Assembly: GCF_902459525.1 (NCBI RefSeq)
Contig: NZ_LR699166.1
Coordinates: 2,740,501 to 2,804,500, forward strand
DNA: 64,000 bases
Source: Sideroxydans sp. CL21
Lineage (GTDB): Bacteria > Pseudomonadota > Gammaproteobacteria > Burkholderiales > Gallionellaceae
Direction: 5' to 3'
Shown: one piece after another, positions 1 to 7,395 of the stretch
How the letters are laid out: every line of letters starts with the position of its first letter
How positions within the stretch are numbered: position 1 is the first letter of the stretch
Made by a program: the position numbers and the translations under genes
The notes under the pieces: generated by a model
Told to the model about the DNA's origin: nothing
Database searches by the model: none
What the model saw: only the letters and a program-made list of their open reading frames with translations

Positions 1-991
1 CACCAACAGCGGGATCGAGAATACGTGGCCGAACATTTTCAGGCAATCGCTCCAAGGACTGGGTAACAACGAAGTCAGCCAGATAAGAGGGGGTGTAATG
101 AATGCTTTTTTCTGCCGCATCAGCAGCATCAATATTGTAGGCGAAGGCTTCATACACCTCGCTGAGCAGGCCAACTGGAATAAATGAAAAATCAATATCC
201 TGCCAGTCGGTCGGTAAACGCAATTGGCCATGCTCAGTCGCTCCGTGCGCGATGTTCCCCAAGACGGAGGAATAAACCTTGGGATCAAAATCACGAGGAG
301 AAACTTCAAATGGCAACAGTCCCCCATTGAATGTCTCATCCAGCCAGCGGAATGTGCGTATGGCCCTAGCCTTGGTATCAAGGCAATGTTCCCAAGTCTT
401 GGCAGACTCGCAGACATCACCAGGCTCCAGACCAGTCAGCAGCTTGCGATCAACAAGGAAACGCCAGAACAACCCGCGCCCCACCAGTGAAAGGGCATCC
501 ATTTGCGAAAGCCCCAGTTCAGTTGCCGCCCTCGCCGAATTCTCCAATAGTTTTGTCAGATAGCGACGGCGAGCCACATCATCTTGGCCAGCACTTACAT
601 CATTCAGGAATCGCGGCAAAATACACTCACCGGAGTATGCTACTGCCTCCTCAACCGGATTTATCTTATTTCCTAAAATGTCTGCACGAAACACACGAAG
701 CAGGCCGGGTTCTAACACGCCAATCCATGCACCGTCGCCTCGCAACGCTACTCTCCAGCACCAATGGCTGATTTGCTCTTGAGTAACTCCATCACGCCCA
801 TCAAACACATGTACACAGGGGCGATCATGACTCTCAACCACCATCGGAAGACGCCAAAATGGAGAGTCTGCTCGCAGATCGAGATAGTTCAGAACACGGG
901 GCTGGTTGTCGGCTCGAATATCGATCAACTGCGAGCGAAGCGCCCCATACTGTATAAGCTCGTCGCCAAGAGATGTCATTTCATGCTGCAT
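1..991 (-). CDS. N6-adenine DNA methyltransferase, N-terminal part (gene runs off the window)
   Basis: An open minus-strand frame runs from the ATG at 991 to the window edge (about 330 residues visible). Near the visible end it reads HYTPSYLADFVV, then RILDPAVG. This is the YTP...L / DPAxG layout of the Eco57I/type I-IIG family of N6-adenine methyltransferases, in which DPAxG is the S-adenosylmethionine-binding motif I. The long region before it has no motif I recognise. In this family that part is often a recognition or nuclease-linked domain. Alternative starts are GTG 997 and ATG 979, and no start has a strong ribosome-binding site. The catalytic NPPY motif would lie beyond the window. Likely part of a restriction-modification or phage-defence system. 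A promoter with an SOS-like operator lies upstream at 1236-1264. Confidence 0.8.
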   Translation of the reverse strand, partial: MQHEMTSLGDELIQYGALRSQLIDIRADNQPRVLNYLDLRADSPFWRLPMVVESHDRPCVHVFDGRDGVTQEQISHWCWRVALRGDGAWIGVLEPGLLRVFRADILGNKINPVEEAVAYSGECILPRFLNDVSAGQDDVARRRYLTKLLENSARAATELGLSQMDALSLVGRGLFWRFLVDRKLLTGLEPGDVCESAKTWEHCLDTKARAIRTFRWLDETFNGGLLPFEVSPRDFDPKVYSSVLGNIAHGATEHGQLRLPTDWQDIDFSFIPVGLLSEVYEAFAYNIDAADAAEKSIHYTPSYLADFVVTQSLERLPENVRPRILDPAVG

Positions 992-1009
992 TCGCACGTC
1001 ACTTGAGTT

Positions 1010-1207
1010 TCACCAGACTCTCCGCCAAGCTGGAAAAATATTGTTCCCATCGCCATTTTCCAAATTTTCCAATTTTGCATTATATGCCAACCAAGTTGGC
1101 GGAATCATTTGGCAATCAAGCCCCACTAGTGAGTGGCCTTGCAAACGCAGATTTACTGCCCATGACGTTTTCCTTCCCGTATCCAATTTATTCCCTGACA
1201 AAGTCAC
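1010..1207 (-). CDS. small hypothetical ORF directly upstream of the methyltransferase
   Basis: A 65-codon GTG-start frame ends with TGA at 1010-1012. It lies in the same reading frame as the methyltransferase gene, which restarts four to six codons later. The middle part looks protein-like (LQGHSLVGLDCQMIPPTWLA). No ribosome-binding site precedes the GTG, and I do not recognise a family. It lies just downstream of the promoter/operator at 1236-1264. It may be a real small protein, the 3' remnant of an older gene, or an N-terminal extension of the methyltransferase split by a stop codon. Other frames nearby also look partly protein-like, so decay by frameshift is possible. Confidence 0.35.
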   Translation of the reverse strand: MTLSGNKLDTGRKTSWAVNLRLQGHSLVGLDCQMIPPTWLAYNAKLENLENGDGNNIFPAWRRVW

Positions 1208-1235
1208 AGGAATTGACGTTCAGAATGACAGCTAC

Positions 1236-1264
1236 ATCGTAGAGAACGAACGTTCTGTTGTCAA
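1236..1264 (-). promoter_or_regulatory. sigma-70 promoter with GAAC-N4-GTTC SOS-like operator
   Basis: Read on the minus strand: TTGACA (-35, 1264-1259), a 17-base spacer and TACGAT (-10, 1241-1236). The spacer holds AGAACGTTCGTTCT (1256-1243), a GAAC-N4-GTTC box. The first 14 bases, TTGACAACAGAACG, are identical to the umuD promoter at 38681, which also carries this box. GAAC-N4-GTTC resembles the LexA box known from Gram-positive bacteria. Co-regulation with umuDC is inferred. Confidence 0.65.
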
Positions 1265-1331
1265 CCGGCAACTAGAGCTCTTTCATTGCCAACCGGCGAT
1301 TCGGCATCGTAATTGTTTTACGCCCCAGCTC

Positions 1332-1730
1332 TCAAGGAGTAATCAACTTCACCTTTGGGCAATATGTCTGGTACCGCCGCGCGTCACGCGTCAGCAGCGG
1401 ACACCCCAGCACCGCCGCATGCGCACCGATGAAGAAATCAGCCAACACATTATTGGCTTTGCCGCCCTGCTTGCGGTATTGCGCGAATGCTTTGCCCGCC
1501 AGGAATAAAGCGGGGCGCGGCAACTCCAGTAATGTTAGCCCTAGCTTTTCGATGGCGTCATCCAGGGCTTCCACTCTGGAGAACGTCAGTGACAGTTCCG
1601 CATAGATAATGGGATTGATAGTCAGCGGGTGAACTTTGGACTGGGCACGCAACTGGGCGATTGACCAGTCCGCCCATTCGGGATCGTCTTCCAGCACGTC
1701 GATCAGGACGTTGGTGTCGACGAGCAGCAT
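1332..1730 (-). CDS. vapC: VapC-type PIN-domain toxin (ribonuclease)
   Basis: A 132-residue protein of normal VapC length. It opens with LLVDTNVLIDVLE, the first acidic residues of the PIN active site. A glutamate follows in IIYAELSL, and NNVLADFFIGAHA and LLTRDARRY supply the later aspartates. PIN toxins cut RNA (often tRNA) using Mg2+ held by these acidic residues. The gene starts 2 bases after the vapB stop codon, so the two are one operon, with the antitoxin first. Family assignment is secure; the RNA target cannot be read from the sequence. Confidence 0.9.
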   Translation of the reverse strand: MLLVDTNVLIDVLEDDPEWADWSIAQLRAQSKVHPLTINPIIYAELSLTFSRVEALDDAIEKLGLTLLELPRPALFLAGKAFAQYRKQGGKANNVLADFFIGAHAAVLGCPLLTRDARRYQTYCPKVKLITP

Positions 1731-1732
1731 TA

Positions 1733-1969
1733 TTACTCGGCGCGCAGCAGTGCCATCAGGTCATCGGTGCGCCATTTGACATCGGCCTTGCCGCGGGCAG
1801 CATCGAAGCGGTCCGGCTTGCGGCTGGTGCGCGCGCCGACTTTGTGGATGACGACATCGCCATCCTGGTTGACGCCGAACTGCACCGAACAACCCGGCTC
1901 CATGTTGAGCGCATCCCGAATTTGCTTGGGAATGGTGACCTGGCCTTTGCTAGTCAGTGTTGTAGTCAT
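1733..1969 (-). CDS. vapB: VapB-type AbrB/MazE-fold antitoxin
   Basis: A 78-residue protein with an N-terminal swapped-hairpin AbrB DNA-binding domain (TSKGQVTIPKQIRDALNM is the family signature). A charged C-terminal tail would wrap around the VapC toxin. It immediately precedes vapC with a 2-base gap. In this family the antitoxin binds its own promoter and represses the operon, alone and with the toxin. The operator would lie in 1970-2095, which also serves the divergent gene at 2096. I saw inverted TTATCA-type half sites there (about 2059-2083) but no proven operator. Confidence 0.9.
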   Translation of the reverse strand: MTTTLTSKGQVTIPKQIRDALNMEPGCSVQFGVNQDGDVVIHKVGARTSRKPDRFDAARGKADVKWRTDDLMALLRAE

Positions 1970-2095
1970 GATGATCCCGATCGAAGTATTACCTGGGGCT
2001 TAATTGTAATACCGCAACATAATGTCCGGCAACAGTCTTGCAGGCTGAGGAAAAGTAGTTGATTATCAAAACAACTTGTTATCAAGGAAGCCACC

Positions 2096-2860
2096 ATGCG
2101 CATCACCACCCTCGGTTGCAACGCCAGCATCACCGGCGAACTTCGCACCACCTGCTACCGGGTGGACGACGACATCCTGATCGATGCCGGTTCCGGTGCC
2201 GGCGATCTGAGCCTGGCGCAATCCGTCGCCATCGACACCGTATTCCTCACGCATTCGCATCTCGACCACTGTGCTTTCCTGCCCATGCTGGCGGATGCAG
2301 CAGGGAGTTTCCGCGATGCGCCGCTGACCGTATATGCGCTGCCGGAGACCATCGCCATCCTCAGGGAGCACATGTTCAACGGCCACTTATGGCCGGACTA
2401 CACCGTGCAGCCTGTTCCGGAGCGTCCCTATATCCTTTTCACGCCGATACGGCCGGGCGAAACGGTAGAAATGGGTAGCAGGTTCATCACCGCGCTACCG
2501 GCACGCCATTCCGTTCCGTGTGTCGGCTACCGCGTCGATAACGGGCAAGCCAGCTGGGTATATAGCGCCGACACCGCCTTCTGTCCGGATTTCTGGCAGG
2601 CGCTGAACCACATCGACAATCTGAAATATCTGCTGATCGAAAACACGTTCCGCAACGACAATACCGTCGGTGCGCAGCGCTCCGGGCACACCACGGCCGA
2701 TATTCTGGCGCGGGGACTGCGCCTGCTGGATCACCCGGTAGAGCTGTTCATCGTGCATATGGAAGCCGGATATGAGGAAATCACCATGCGCGAAGTACTG
2801 CAAAGTGCCGGGAATTTCAAACCGCAGATGCTGCAGCGCGGGCATGCTTTTGAGCTTTAG
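2096..2860 (+). CDS. MBL-fold metallo-hydrolase, class II cyclic-nucleotide phosphodiesterase-like
   Basis: A 254-residue single-domain protein. It starts MRITTLGCNASI, followed by ILIDAGSGAGDL and the metal-binding motif THSHLDHCAF (H-x-H-x-D-H). Further likely ligands are the His in LPARHSVP, the Asp in YSADTAF and the His in LFIVHMEAGYEE. The order and spacing suit the class II 3',5'-cAMP phosphodiesterase branch of the metallo-beta-lactamase fold, but other MBL hydrolases share most of these motifs. AAGGAAGCCACC precedes the ATG. It is transcribed alone, divergently from vapBC. Lowering cAMP is a reasonable but unproven role. Confidence 0.7.
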   Translation: MRITTLGCNASITGELRTTCYRVDDDILIDAGSGAGDLSLAQSVAIDTVFLTHSHLDHCAFLPMLADAAGSFRDAPLTVYALPETIAILREHMFNGHLWPDYTVQPVPERPYILFTPIRPGETVEMGSRFITALPARHSVPCVGYRVDNGQASWVYSADTAFCPDFWQALNHIDNLKYLLIENTFRNDNTVGAQRSGHTTADILARGLRLLDHPVELFIVHMEAGYEEITMREVLQSAGNFKPQMLQRGHAFEL

Positions 2861-2872
2861 GGAATGGGAGCG

Positions 2873-2908
2873 CCGTTCGTTCCTTCGACAAGCTCAGGGC
2901 GAACGGGG
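2873..2908. repeat. REP-like palindrome (TTCGACAAGCTCAGGGCGAA family)
   Basis: A short inverted repeat, GTTCG...CGAAC around CTTCGACAAGCTCAGG. The same core occurs twice in opposite orientation at 5992-6078 and again at 14811-14841. It lies just after the stop codon of the phosphodiesterase-like gene. This is a dispersed extragenic palindrome. Confidence 0.8.
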
Positions 2909-3037
2909 ATCAAGAGTCGGTACGAACGGTGTTTCGCGCCCTACCCCGGCACCCTTGTGCGACAACGTTTCCGGCTTTGTCGCATTTCCTCCAAACTCCG
3001 TCGGCCTGCAACCCGCGCCCATACTGGACGGACACTC

Positions 3038-3053
3038 TGGCCCGCTTCTTGCG
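3038..3053 (+). promoter_or_regulatory. candidate sigma-54 promoter for the SIR2-like/haemerythrin pair
   Basis: TGGCCCGCTTCTTGCG differs from the -24/-12 consensus TGGCACG-N4-TTGCW at two positions and keeps the invariant GG-N10-GC spacing. The predicted start near 3064 is about 28 bases before the ATG at 3092, which has a good AAGGAG site. Only an imperfect NifA site (TGT-N10-ACC, about 2941-2956) was found upstream. Confidence 0.6.
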
Positions 3054-3091
3054 AATGATTCACTTGTCATTCACAAGAAGGAGTCATCCCC

Positions 3092-3952
3092 ATGAGCACC
3101 TCGTTCGAAAATATCTTCGCCGGCCTCTCCGATGGCAGCGTCGTCCCTTACCTTGGCCCCGGCGCACTCAACGGCGTAATCGACCCGGCCACGGGCAAAG
3201 CCATCCCCGCAGACAGCGACAGCCTGATCATTGCCATGAACAACGGCCAGCCGATGGCGCCCAAGCTGATGTTCGAGTTTCCGCGCGCCGCAATGAATGT
3301 GGAACTGAAGCGCGGCCGCTCGGCAGTCAATAAATTCCTCGATGCGACTTATCGCGATACGCAATGGAGCACTTCCGCATTGCATGTCTGGCTGGCGCAG
3401 CAAAAACTGCCCTACCTCATCGATGCCAACCGCGACACGCAATTGCAGAAACAATATGCCTCCACACCGCACACGCTGATCGTCGGCATTGCGCGCATGT
3501 CCGGCAAGGAATACCGCTTCCGGCTTTTCAAATACGACGGCACAGCTTATTCTGCCATCGAGCAGGAAGCGGTGGATACCAGCCTCCCCATTCTGTTCAA
3601 GCCGCTCGGAACGCCGCTGCCGGAATCGAACTACATCGCATCGGATGCCGATTTCGTTGATTACATCACCGAACTGATGGGCGGTTTCGCCATTCCGTCG
3701 TTCGTCAAACGCCTGCGCCAGAACAAACGCTATCTGCTGCTCGGCATGCGACTTAATCGGGACACGGACCGCATGGTGTTTTCAGATGTCATTTTTGGCG
3801 CGGATAAACCAGCAGGCTGGGCTCTCATTCCGCACCCGACCGACAAGGAGAAACGCTACCTGGGCAAGATGGGCATCGAAATCGTTAATGCAGACGTGAC
3901 GGATTTCCTGACTGCCGCACAAAATTGGAACGGTAGCCTGGCAGCCGCATGA
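3092..3952 (+). CDS. SIR2-like protein of the nif island
   Basis: A 286-residue cytosolic protein. Near its N-terminus it has DGSVVPYLGPGALNGV, which resembles the nucleotide-binding start of SIR2-like proteins (VPxLGxGxS). No zinc-finger cysteine pairs or clear catalytic histidine of true sirtuin deacetylases were recognised, so it may not be a deacetylase. The ATG has an AAGGAG site, and a sigma-54-type promoter lies at 3038. The stop codon overlaps the haemerythrin start (ATGA), so the two are translationally coupled. The setting next to rnf and nifLA suggests a role during nitrogen fixation; the function is unknown. Confidence 0.6.
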   Translation: MSTSFENIFAGLSDGSVVPYLGPGALNGVIDPATGKAIPADSDSLIIAMNNGQPMAPKLMFEFPRAAMNVELKRGRSAVNKFLDATYRDTQWSTSALHVWLAQQKLPYLIDANRDTQLQKQYASTPHTLIVGIARMSGKEYRFRLFKYDGTAYSAIEQEAVDTSLPILFKPLGTPLPESNYIASDADFVDYITELMGGFAIPSFVKRLRQNKRYLLLGMRLNRDTDRMVFSDVIFGADKPAGWALIPHPTDKEKRYLGKMGIEIVNADVTDFLTAAQNWNGSLAAA

Positions 3953-4383
3953 GCAAGCATCAAGCGGTATGGGATGACACTCGCCATACACTGGGTATGG
4001 AAGAGATGGATTCCACGCATCGTGAATTCATCGAACAAGTCGCGGCGCTTATCGCTGCAGGAAATGCAGAATTTCCGGCACTGTTCCAGGCGCTGGTCAA
4101 TCACACCGCTGCGCATTTCAAGGCAGAAGGCGTATTGATGCGAGCCTCAAAATACCGCGGACTGCCTGAACACGAAGGGGAACACCACCGCGTGCTGGGC
4201 GAGTTGCAGCAACTTAACCGCAGCCTGAAACGCGGTCACTTGCCGCTGGTACGTGCTTATGTGAAGGAAGGTTTGCCGGAATGGTTCGATACGCATCTGG
4301 CGATGATGGATGGTGCGCTGGTGATGCATCTTAAAAAGGTTGGGGGTAAGTGTGAAGATTCCACTGGTCATCCCTCACCCTAA
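3949..4383 (+). CDS. haemerythrin-like O2-binding protein
   Basis: A 144-residue four-helix protein. The expected di-iron ligand pattern is visible: His in STHREF, His and Glu in HTAAHFKAEG, paired His in HEGEHHR, and His/Asp in FDTHLAMMD. Haemerythrins bind O2 reversibly at a non-haem di-iron site and may buffer, deliver or sense O2. It overlaps the SIR2-like gene by four bases. The last few codons and the TAA stop fall in a CCTCACCC-type repeat, so the C-terminus has been remodelled by that element. Role near nitrogenase (O2 protection) is inferred. Confidence 0.85.
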   Translation: MSKHQAVWDDTRHTLGMEEMDSTHREFIEQVAALIAAGNAEFPALFQALVNHTAAHFKAEGVLMRASKYRGLPEHEGEHHRVLGELQQLNRSLKRGHLPLVRAYVKEGLPEWFDTHLAMMDGALVMHLKKVGGKCEDSTGHPSP

Positions 4384-4405
4384 CCCTCTCACAGTGGGAG
4401 AGGGG
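4372..4405. repeat. CCTCACCC-type palindromic repeat
   Basis: CCCTCACCCTAACCCTCTC is followed by a short loop and GGGAGAGGGG. Other copies lie at 32655, 34204, 34963, 36379, 37178 and 56967. This copy supplies the last four codons and the stop of the haemerythrin gene and lies between convergent genes, where it could also act as a terminator. Confidence 0.85.
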
Positions 4406-4427
4406 ACTTGTTCGGCGTGCCCCCGGA

Positions 4428-5666
4428 TCAGTCCTCAACCAGCAGATCGAGCTTTCTCGCCAGCCACTTGGTGGTGGTGGCCTGGATCAGGATGGTCATC
4501 AGGATCGCGATGAAAGTGACCGAGGCGATGATCTGCGCGCCGGGCGCTTTCATGCCGACCAGCATGCCGGCCAGCGCGCCGGGAATCACGCCGGTCTCGC
4601 GCGTCCAGCACATGAACAACATTTCCTTGAAGCTCCATTTGGCACGACGATCCGGCAATGCGCACAAGAACACGGTGACCGGACGCGCGACCAGCATGAA
4701 GATCACCACCACACCGATTCCCGCCCACAGGTATTGGTTGATCAGCCCGAAATCGACCTGCGTACCGAGCAGGATGAAGATGAACATGCGCATGATGAAT
4801 GCGGTGGTCATCACAAAATCTTCGAGCTGGTGGCTTTCGCTTTCGCTGCGCTTGAAACCGAGCGAGTCCACATTGCCCATCATGATGCCAAACACGAACA
4901 CCGCCATGAAACCGCTGGCTTGCAGGCCGTCCGCCCCCATGTAGGCACCGATCACCGCCATCAGGGTGACGGCCGGTGCGAACTCCTGCAGAAAGTTGTA
5001 TTTCTCATGCGAGGTCAGCACTGCGGCCAGATAGCCGAGCACGGCGCCGATGACGACGCCGATCACGGATTGCTTGAGCAGGCCCGCCAACGCATCAGTT
5101 ACGGAGAATGCGCCCGAGCCCATCGCCACACCGAGTACGGTGAAGGTGACAATCGCCCCCATCGCATCGTTGAAAGCCGATTCGCTCATCACGGTCTGCG
5201 CGACGCGCTCCTTGATCCTGATCTGCTTGAACACCGGCACCAGCGTCGCCGGATCGGTGGATGCCAGCGCGGAACCCAACAGCAAAGCGACGATGAACGG
5301 CACGCCGAGCAGGTAATACGCCGCCACGCCGGTGATGAATGCAGTGATCAATACGCCGACCGTGGCGATCACCAGCAGGGTGATCCAGACTTCTTTCAAT
5401 ACCGTGAGCTTGATCGACGCACCGCCGTCGAACAGGATGTAGCTGGAACCGAATATCAGGATGAGCTGGTTGACGGTCGAATCCGCCTTGATGTCCACAA
5501 AGCCCAGCACGCCGGGGCCGATCAGCATGCCGACCAGCAGGAAAACCACCACATCGGGAATCTTTACCAGACGGGCCAGCAGACCGGAGAACGTCCCGAT
5601 GCCGAGGATGATGCCAAAAACGAGTAAGGTATGTTTCGCGAGTTCCAGAGCTGCGGAGGATTCCAT
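4428..5666 (-). CDS. cation:proton antiporter (CPA1 NhaP-type)
   Basis: A 412-residue polytopic membrane protein with about 12 hydrophobic segments. ALASTDPATLVP and SESAFNDAMGAIV are conserved monovalent-cation/proton antiporter motifs; the ND in FNDA is the ion-binding pair. Such proteins exchange Na+ or K+ for H+ across the inner membrane. It lies 21 bases after rnfH and is probably the last gene of the rnf transcription unit. That context suggests linkage of Rnf-made ion gradients to pH or Na+ balance, which is an inference. It converges on the haemerythrin gene. Confidence 0.85.
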   Translation of the reverse strand: MESSAALELAKHTLLVFGIILGIGTFSGLLARLVKIPDVVVFLLVGMLIGPGVLGFVDIKADSTVNQLILIFGSSYILFDGGASIKLTVLKEVWITLLVIATVGVLITAFITGVAAYYLLGVPFIVALLLGSALASTDPATLVPVFKQIRIKERVAQTVMSESAFNDAMGAIVTFTVLGVAMGSGAFSVTDALAGLLKQSVIGVVIGAVLGYLAAVLTSHEKYNFLQEFAPAVTLMAVIGAYMGADGLQASGFMAVFVFGIMMGNVDSLGFKRSESESHQLEDFVMTTAFIMRMFIFILLGTQVDFGLINQYLWAGIGVVVIFMLVARPVTVFLCALPDRRAKWSFKEMLFMCWTRETGVIPGALAGMLVGMKAPGAQIIASVTFIAILMTILIQATTTKWLARKLDLLVED

Positions 5667-5687
5667 CTCGTTCCCTGATCGGTTGCT

Positions 5688-5969
5688 TTAGTCTTCGTCG
5701 TCCTCCCCGGCAATGACACGACGAGGAACGGTAGCCGGATCGGCAGTGATAGCGCGGTAGATCTCGACCCGATCGCCGGGTTTGAGTACTGCATCCATCT
5801 CGGCAATTTTACCGAAGATACCGACCGCGCATGCGCTCAAATCGACATCCGGAAATTTCTTCAGGATGCCGGATTGTTCTATGGCACCCTGCACTGTCGT
5901 GTCGTCAGGCACCTCGATGCGCAGCCAGAGTTGCTGCGCGGGTTCGGAATAGGCCACGCCAATTTGCAT
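5688..5969 (-). CDS. rnfH: RnfH family ubiquitin-like protein
   Basis: A 93-residue protein matching the RnfH/RatB beta-grasp family: MQIGVAYSEPAQQLWLRIEV, ILKKFPDVDLS, VGIFGKIAEMDAVLKPGDRV and EIYRAI. RnfH is encoded with Rnf in several diazotrophs; its exact role is not settled. GGGAG precedes the ATG. It follows rnfE after a spacer holding an inverted pair of REP elements (5992-6078). The acidic tail GEDDED is unstructured. Confidence 0.88.
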   Translation of the reverse strand: MQIGVAYSEPAQQLWLRIEVPDDTTVQGAIEQSGILKKFPDVDLSACAVGIFGKIAEMDAVLKPGDRVEIYRAITADPATVPRRVIAGEDDED

Positions 5970-5991
5970 AGTTCGTACTCCCTAATCTAGC

Positions 5992-6078
5992 CGTTCGCCC
6001 TGAGCTTGTCGAAGGGTGAGCGACAAATGATACGTAGCTTTATGCGTCGTTCATCCTTCGACAAGCTCAGGACGAACA
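5992..6078. repeat. inverted pair of REP palindromes (REPIN-like)
   Basis: CGTTCGCCCTGAGCTTGTCG and its reverse complement variant CTTCGACAAGCTCAGGACG face each other about 30 bases apart, giving a long hairpin in the rnfE-rnfH spacer. The same core is found at 2873 and 14811. A fold here could protect or attenuate the rnf mRNA. Confidence 0.85.
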
Positions 6079-6087
6079 GGATTTGTT

Positions 6088-6768
6088 CTAACTTGCAGCC
6101 GCTTCAGGCAATGCTGCAGACGCTGCGCGTGCGGCCCGTCGGCTTTCCAGAACGCGCCTCCCTGCCAGCAGGAATCCCAACACCATGAAGCCGCCTGGCG
6201 GCAGGATCATCAACAAGTAACCTTTGTAATGCGGAATCACCGTCGTTTCCAGAAATGCAAAGGCCGGGCCCAGCAACAGATGTGCATTGGCAAACAGCGT
6301 GCCCGCACCCAATACCTCGCGTATGCCGCCGATCAGCGTCAGCGCGAAGGTAAAGCCCAAGCCCATCATCAAGCCATCCATCGCCGCTTCACCGACACCC
6401 ACCTTGGCGGCGAACGCTTCGGCGCGACCGAGCACGGCGCAATTCGCCACGATCAGCGCGATGTACAGTCCGAGCACTTTGTACAAGTCATGCGCCCATG
6501 CGTTGAGACTGACATCGACCAGCGTGACCAGAGTGGCAATCAATACGATGTACACCGGGATACGCACATCGGGGCTGATCAGGTCGCGTACCGCCGAGAT
6601 GATCGCGTTCGAAGCCAGCAGCACCGCCGTGGTCGCCAGTCCCATGCCAAGACCGTTGGTGGCACTGCTGGTCACCGCCATGGTCGGGCACATGCCGAGT
6701 ATCTGCGCAAAGACGATGTTGTTGTCCCATAGTCCGTCCCGCGCGATGCGTCCGTAATTTCCGCTCAT
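6088..6768 (-). CDS. rnfE: Rnf complex membrane subunit RnfE
   Basis: A 226-residue membrane subunit of the ion-motive Rnf electron-transport complex. Family marks include GLWDNNIVFAQILGMCPT near the N-terminus, ATNGLGMGLATTAVL, VANCAVLGRAEAFA and six hydrophobic segments. It is paralogous to RnfA. Length is normal for RnfE plus a short Ala/Arg-rich tail. Its ATG overlaps the rnfG stop (ATGA-type overlap). In diazotrophs Rnf reduces ferredoxin for nitrogenase at the expense of the ion gradient. Confidence 0.95.
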   Translation of the reverse strand: MSGNYGRIARDGLWDNNIVFAQILGMCPTMAVTSSATNGLGMGLATTAVLLASNAIISAVRDLISPDVRIPVYIVLIATLVTLVDVSLNAWAHDLYKVLGLYIALIVANCAVLGRAEAFAAKVGVGEAAMDGLMMGLGFTFALTLIGGIREVLGAGTLFANAHLLLGPAFAFLETTVIPHYKGYLLMILPPGGFMVLGFLLAGRRVLESRRAARAASAALPEAAAS

Positions 6769-7394
6769 TTCACTGCTCCTTCCGCCGCTGCCTCATCAAG
6801 CAATGCCGCCCGATTCTGTTCGAAGAATTCCAGTCCCTGCTTCACTGCCTTGACCACGCCGCGCGGGGTGATGGTCGCTCCCGCGAACTGGTCAAACACG
6901 CCCCCGTCTTTCTTCACTGCCCATTTTTCTGCCACGGGTTCGCCCAGCCACTTGCCTTCGAACGAATGTATCCAGTCGCTCTTGGCGGGATCGATCTTGT
7001 CGCCCAGGCCCGGTGTCTCCGCGTGCTTGATGACGCGCACACCGAGTATCTTGCCCTCGCGAGACACGCCCATCACGCACACCAGTGCTCCTGCATAGCC
7101 GTGTCCGATCATGCGATACACCACGGCTTCAACCTTGCCTTCATGGCGTGCGCGGTACACCAGCACATCTCCGTCCTTGCCGGGCAAGGTGACGGTATCT
7201 TTCAACAGATCGTTATCGTAAGTACCCGGCAATACTTGTGTCAGCGACTGCTTGAGGTCCGCCGCTTCAGCTGCCTTGATATCGACTTCGGTGACATGCG
7301 ATGCCAGCGCCAACGCTGCGCTGGTCAACAACGCCACTGCACCCAGCAGCAGGCCCTGATAAAACAATTTTCCGCGTATTTGTTCGAGGCTCAT
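6765..7394 (-). CDS. rnfG: Rnf complex FMN-bearing subunit RnfG
   Basis: A 209-residue protein with one N-terminal transmembrane helix (LLLGAVALLTSAALALASH) and a periplasmic FMN-binding domain. The attachment motif reads FAGATITPRGVVKAV; the threonine of the (S/A)GAT(I/S)T motif carries covalent FMN in RnfG/NqrC. HAETPGLGDKID is a further family mark. It starts one base after rnfD and overlaps rnfE by four bases. Confidence 0.95.
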   Translation of the reverse strand: MSLEQIRGKLFYQGLLLGAVALLTSAALALASHVTEVDIKAAEAADLKQSLTQVLPGTYDNDLLKDTVTLPGKDGDVLVYRARHEGKVEAVVYRMIGHGYAGALVCVMGVSREGKILGVRVIKHAETPGLGDKIDPAKSDWIHSFEGKWLGEPVAEKWAVKKDGGVFDQFAGATITPRGVVKAVKQGLEFFEQNRAALLDEAAAEGAVK

Positions 7395-7395
7395 C

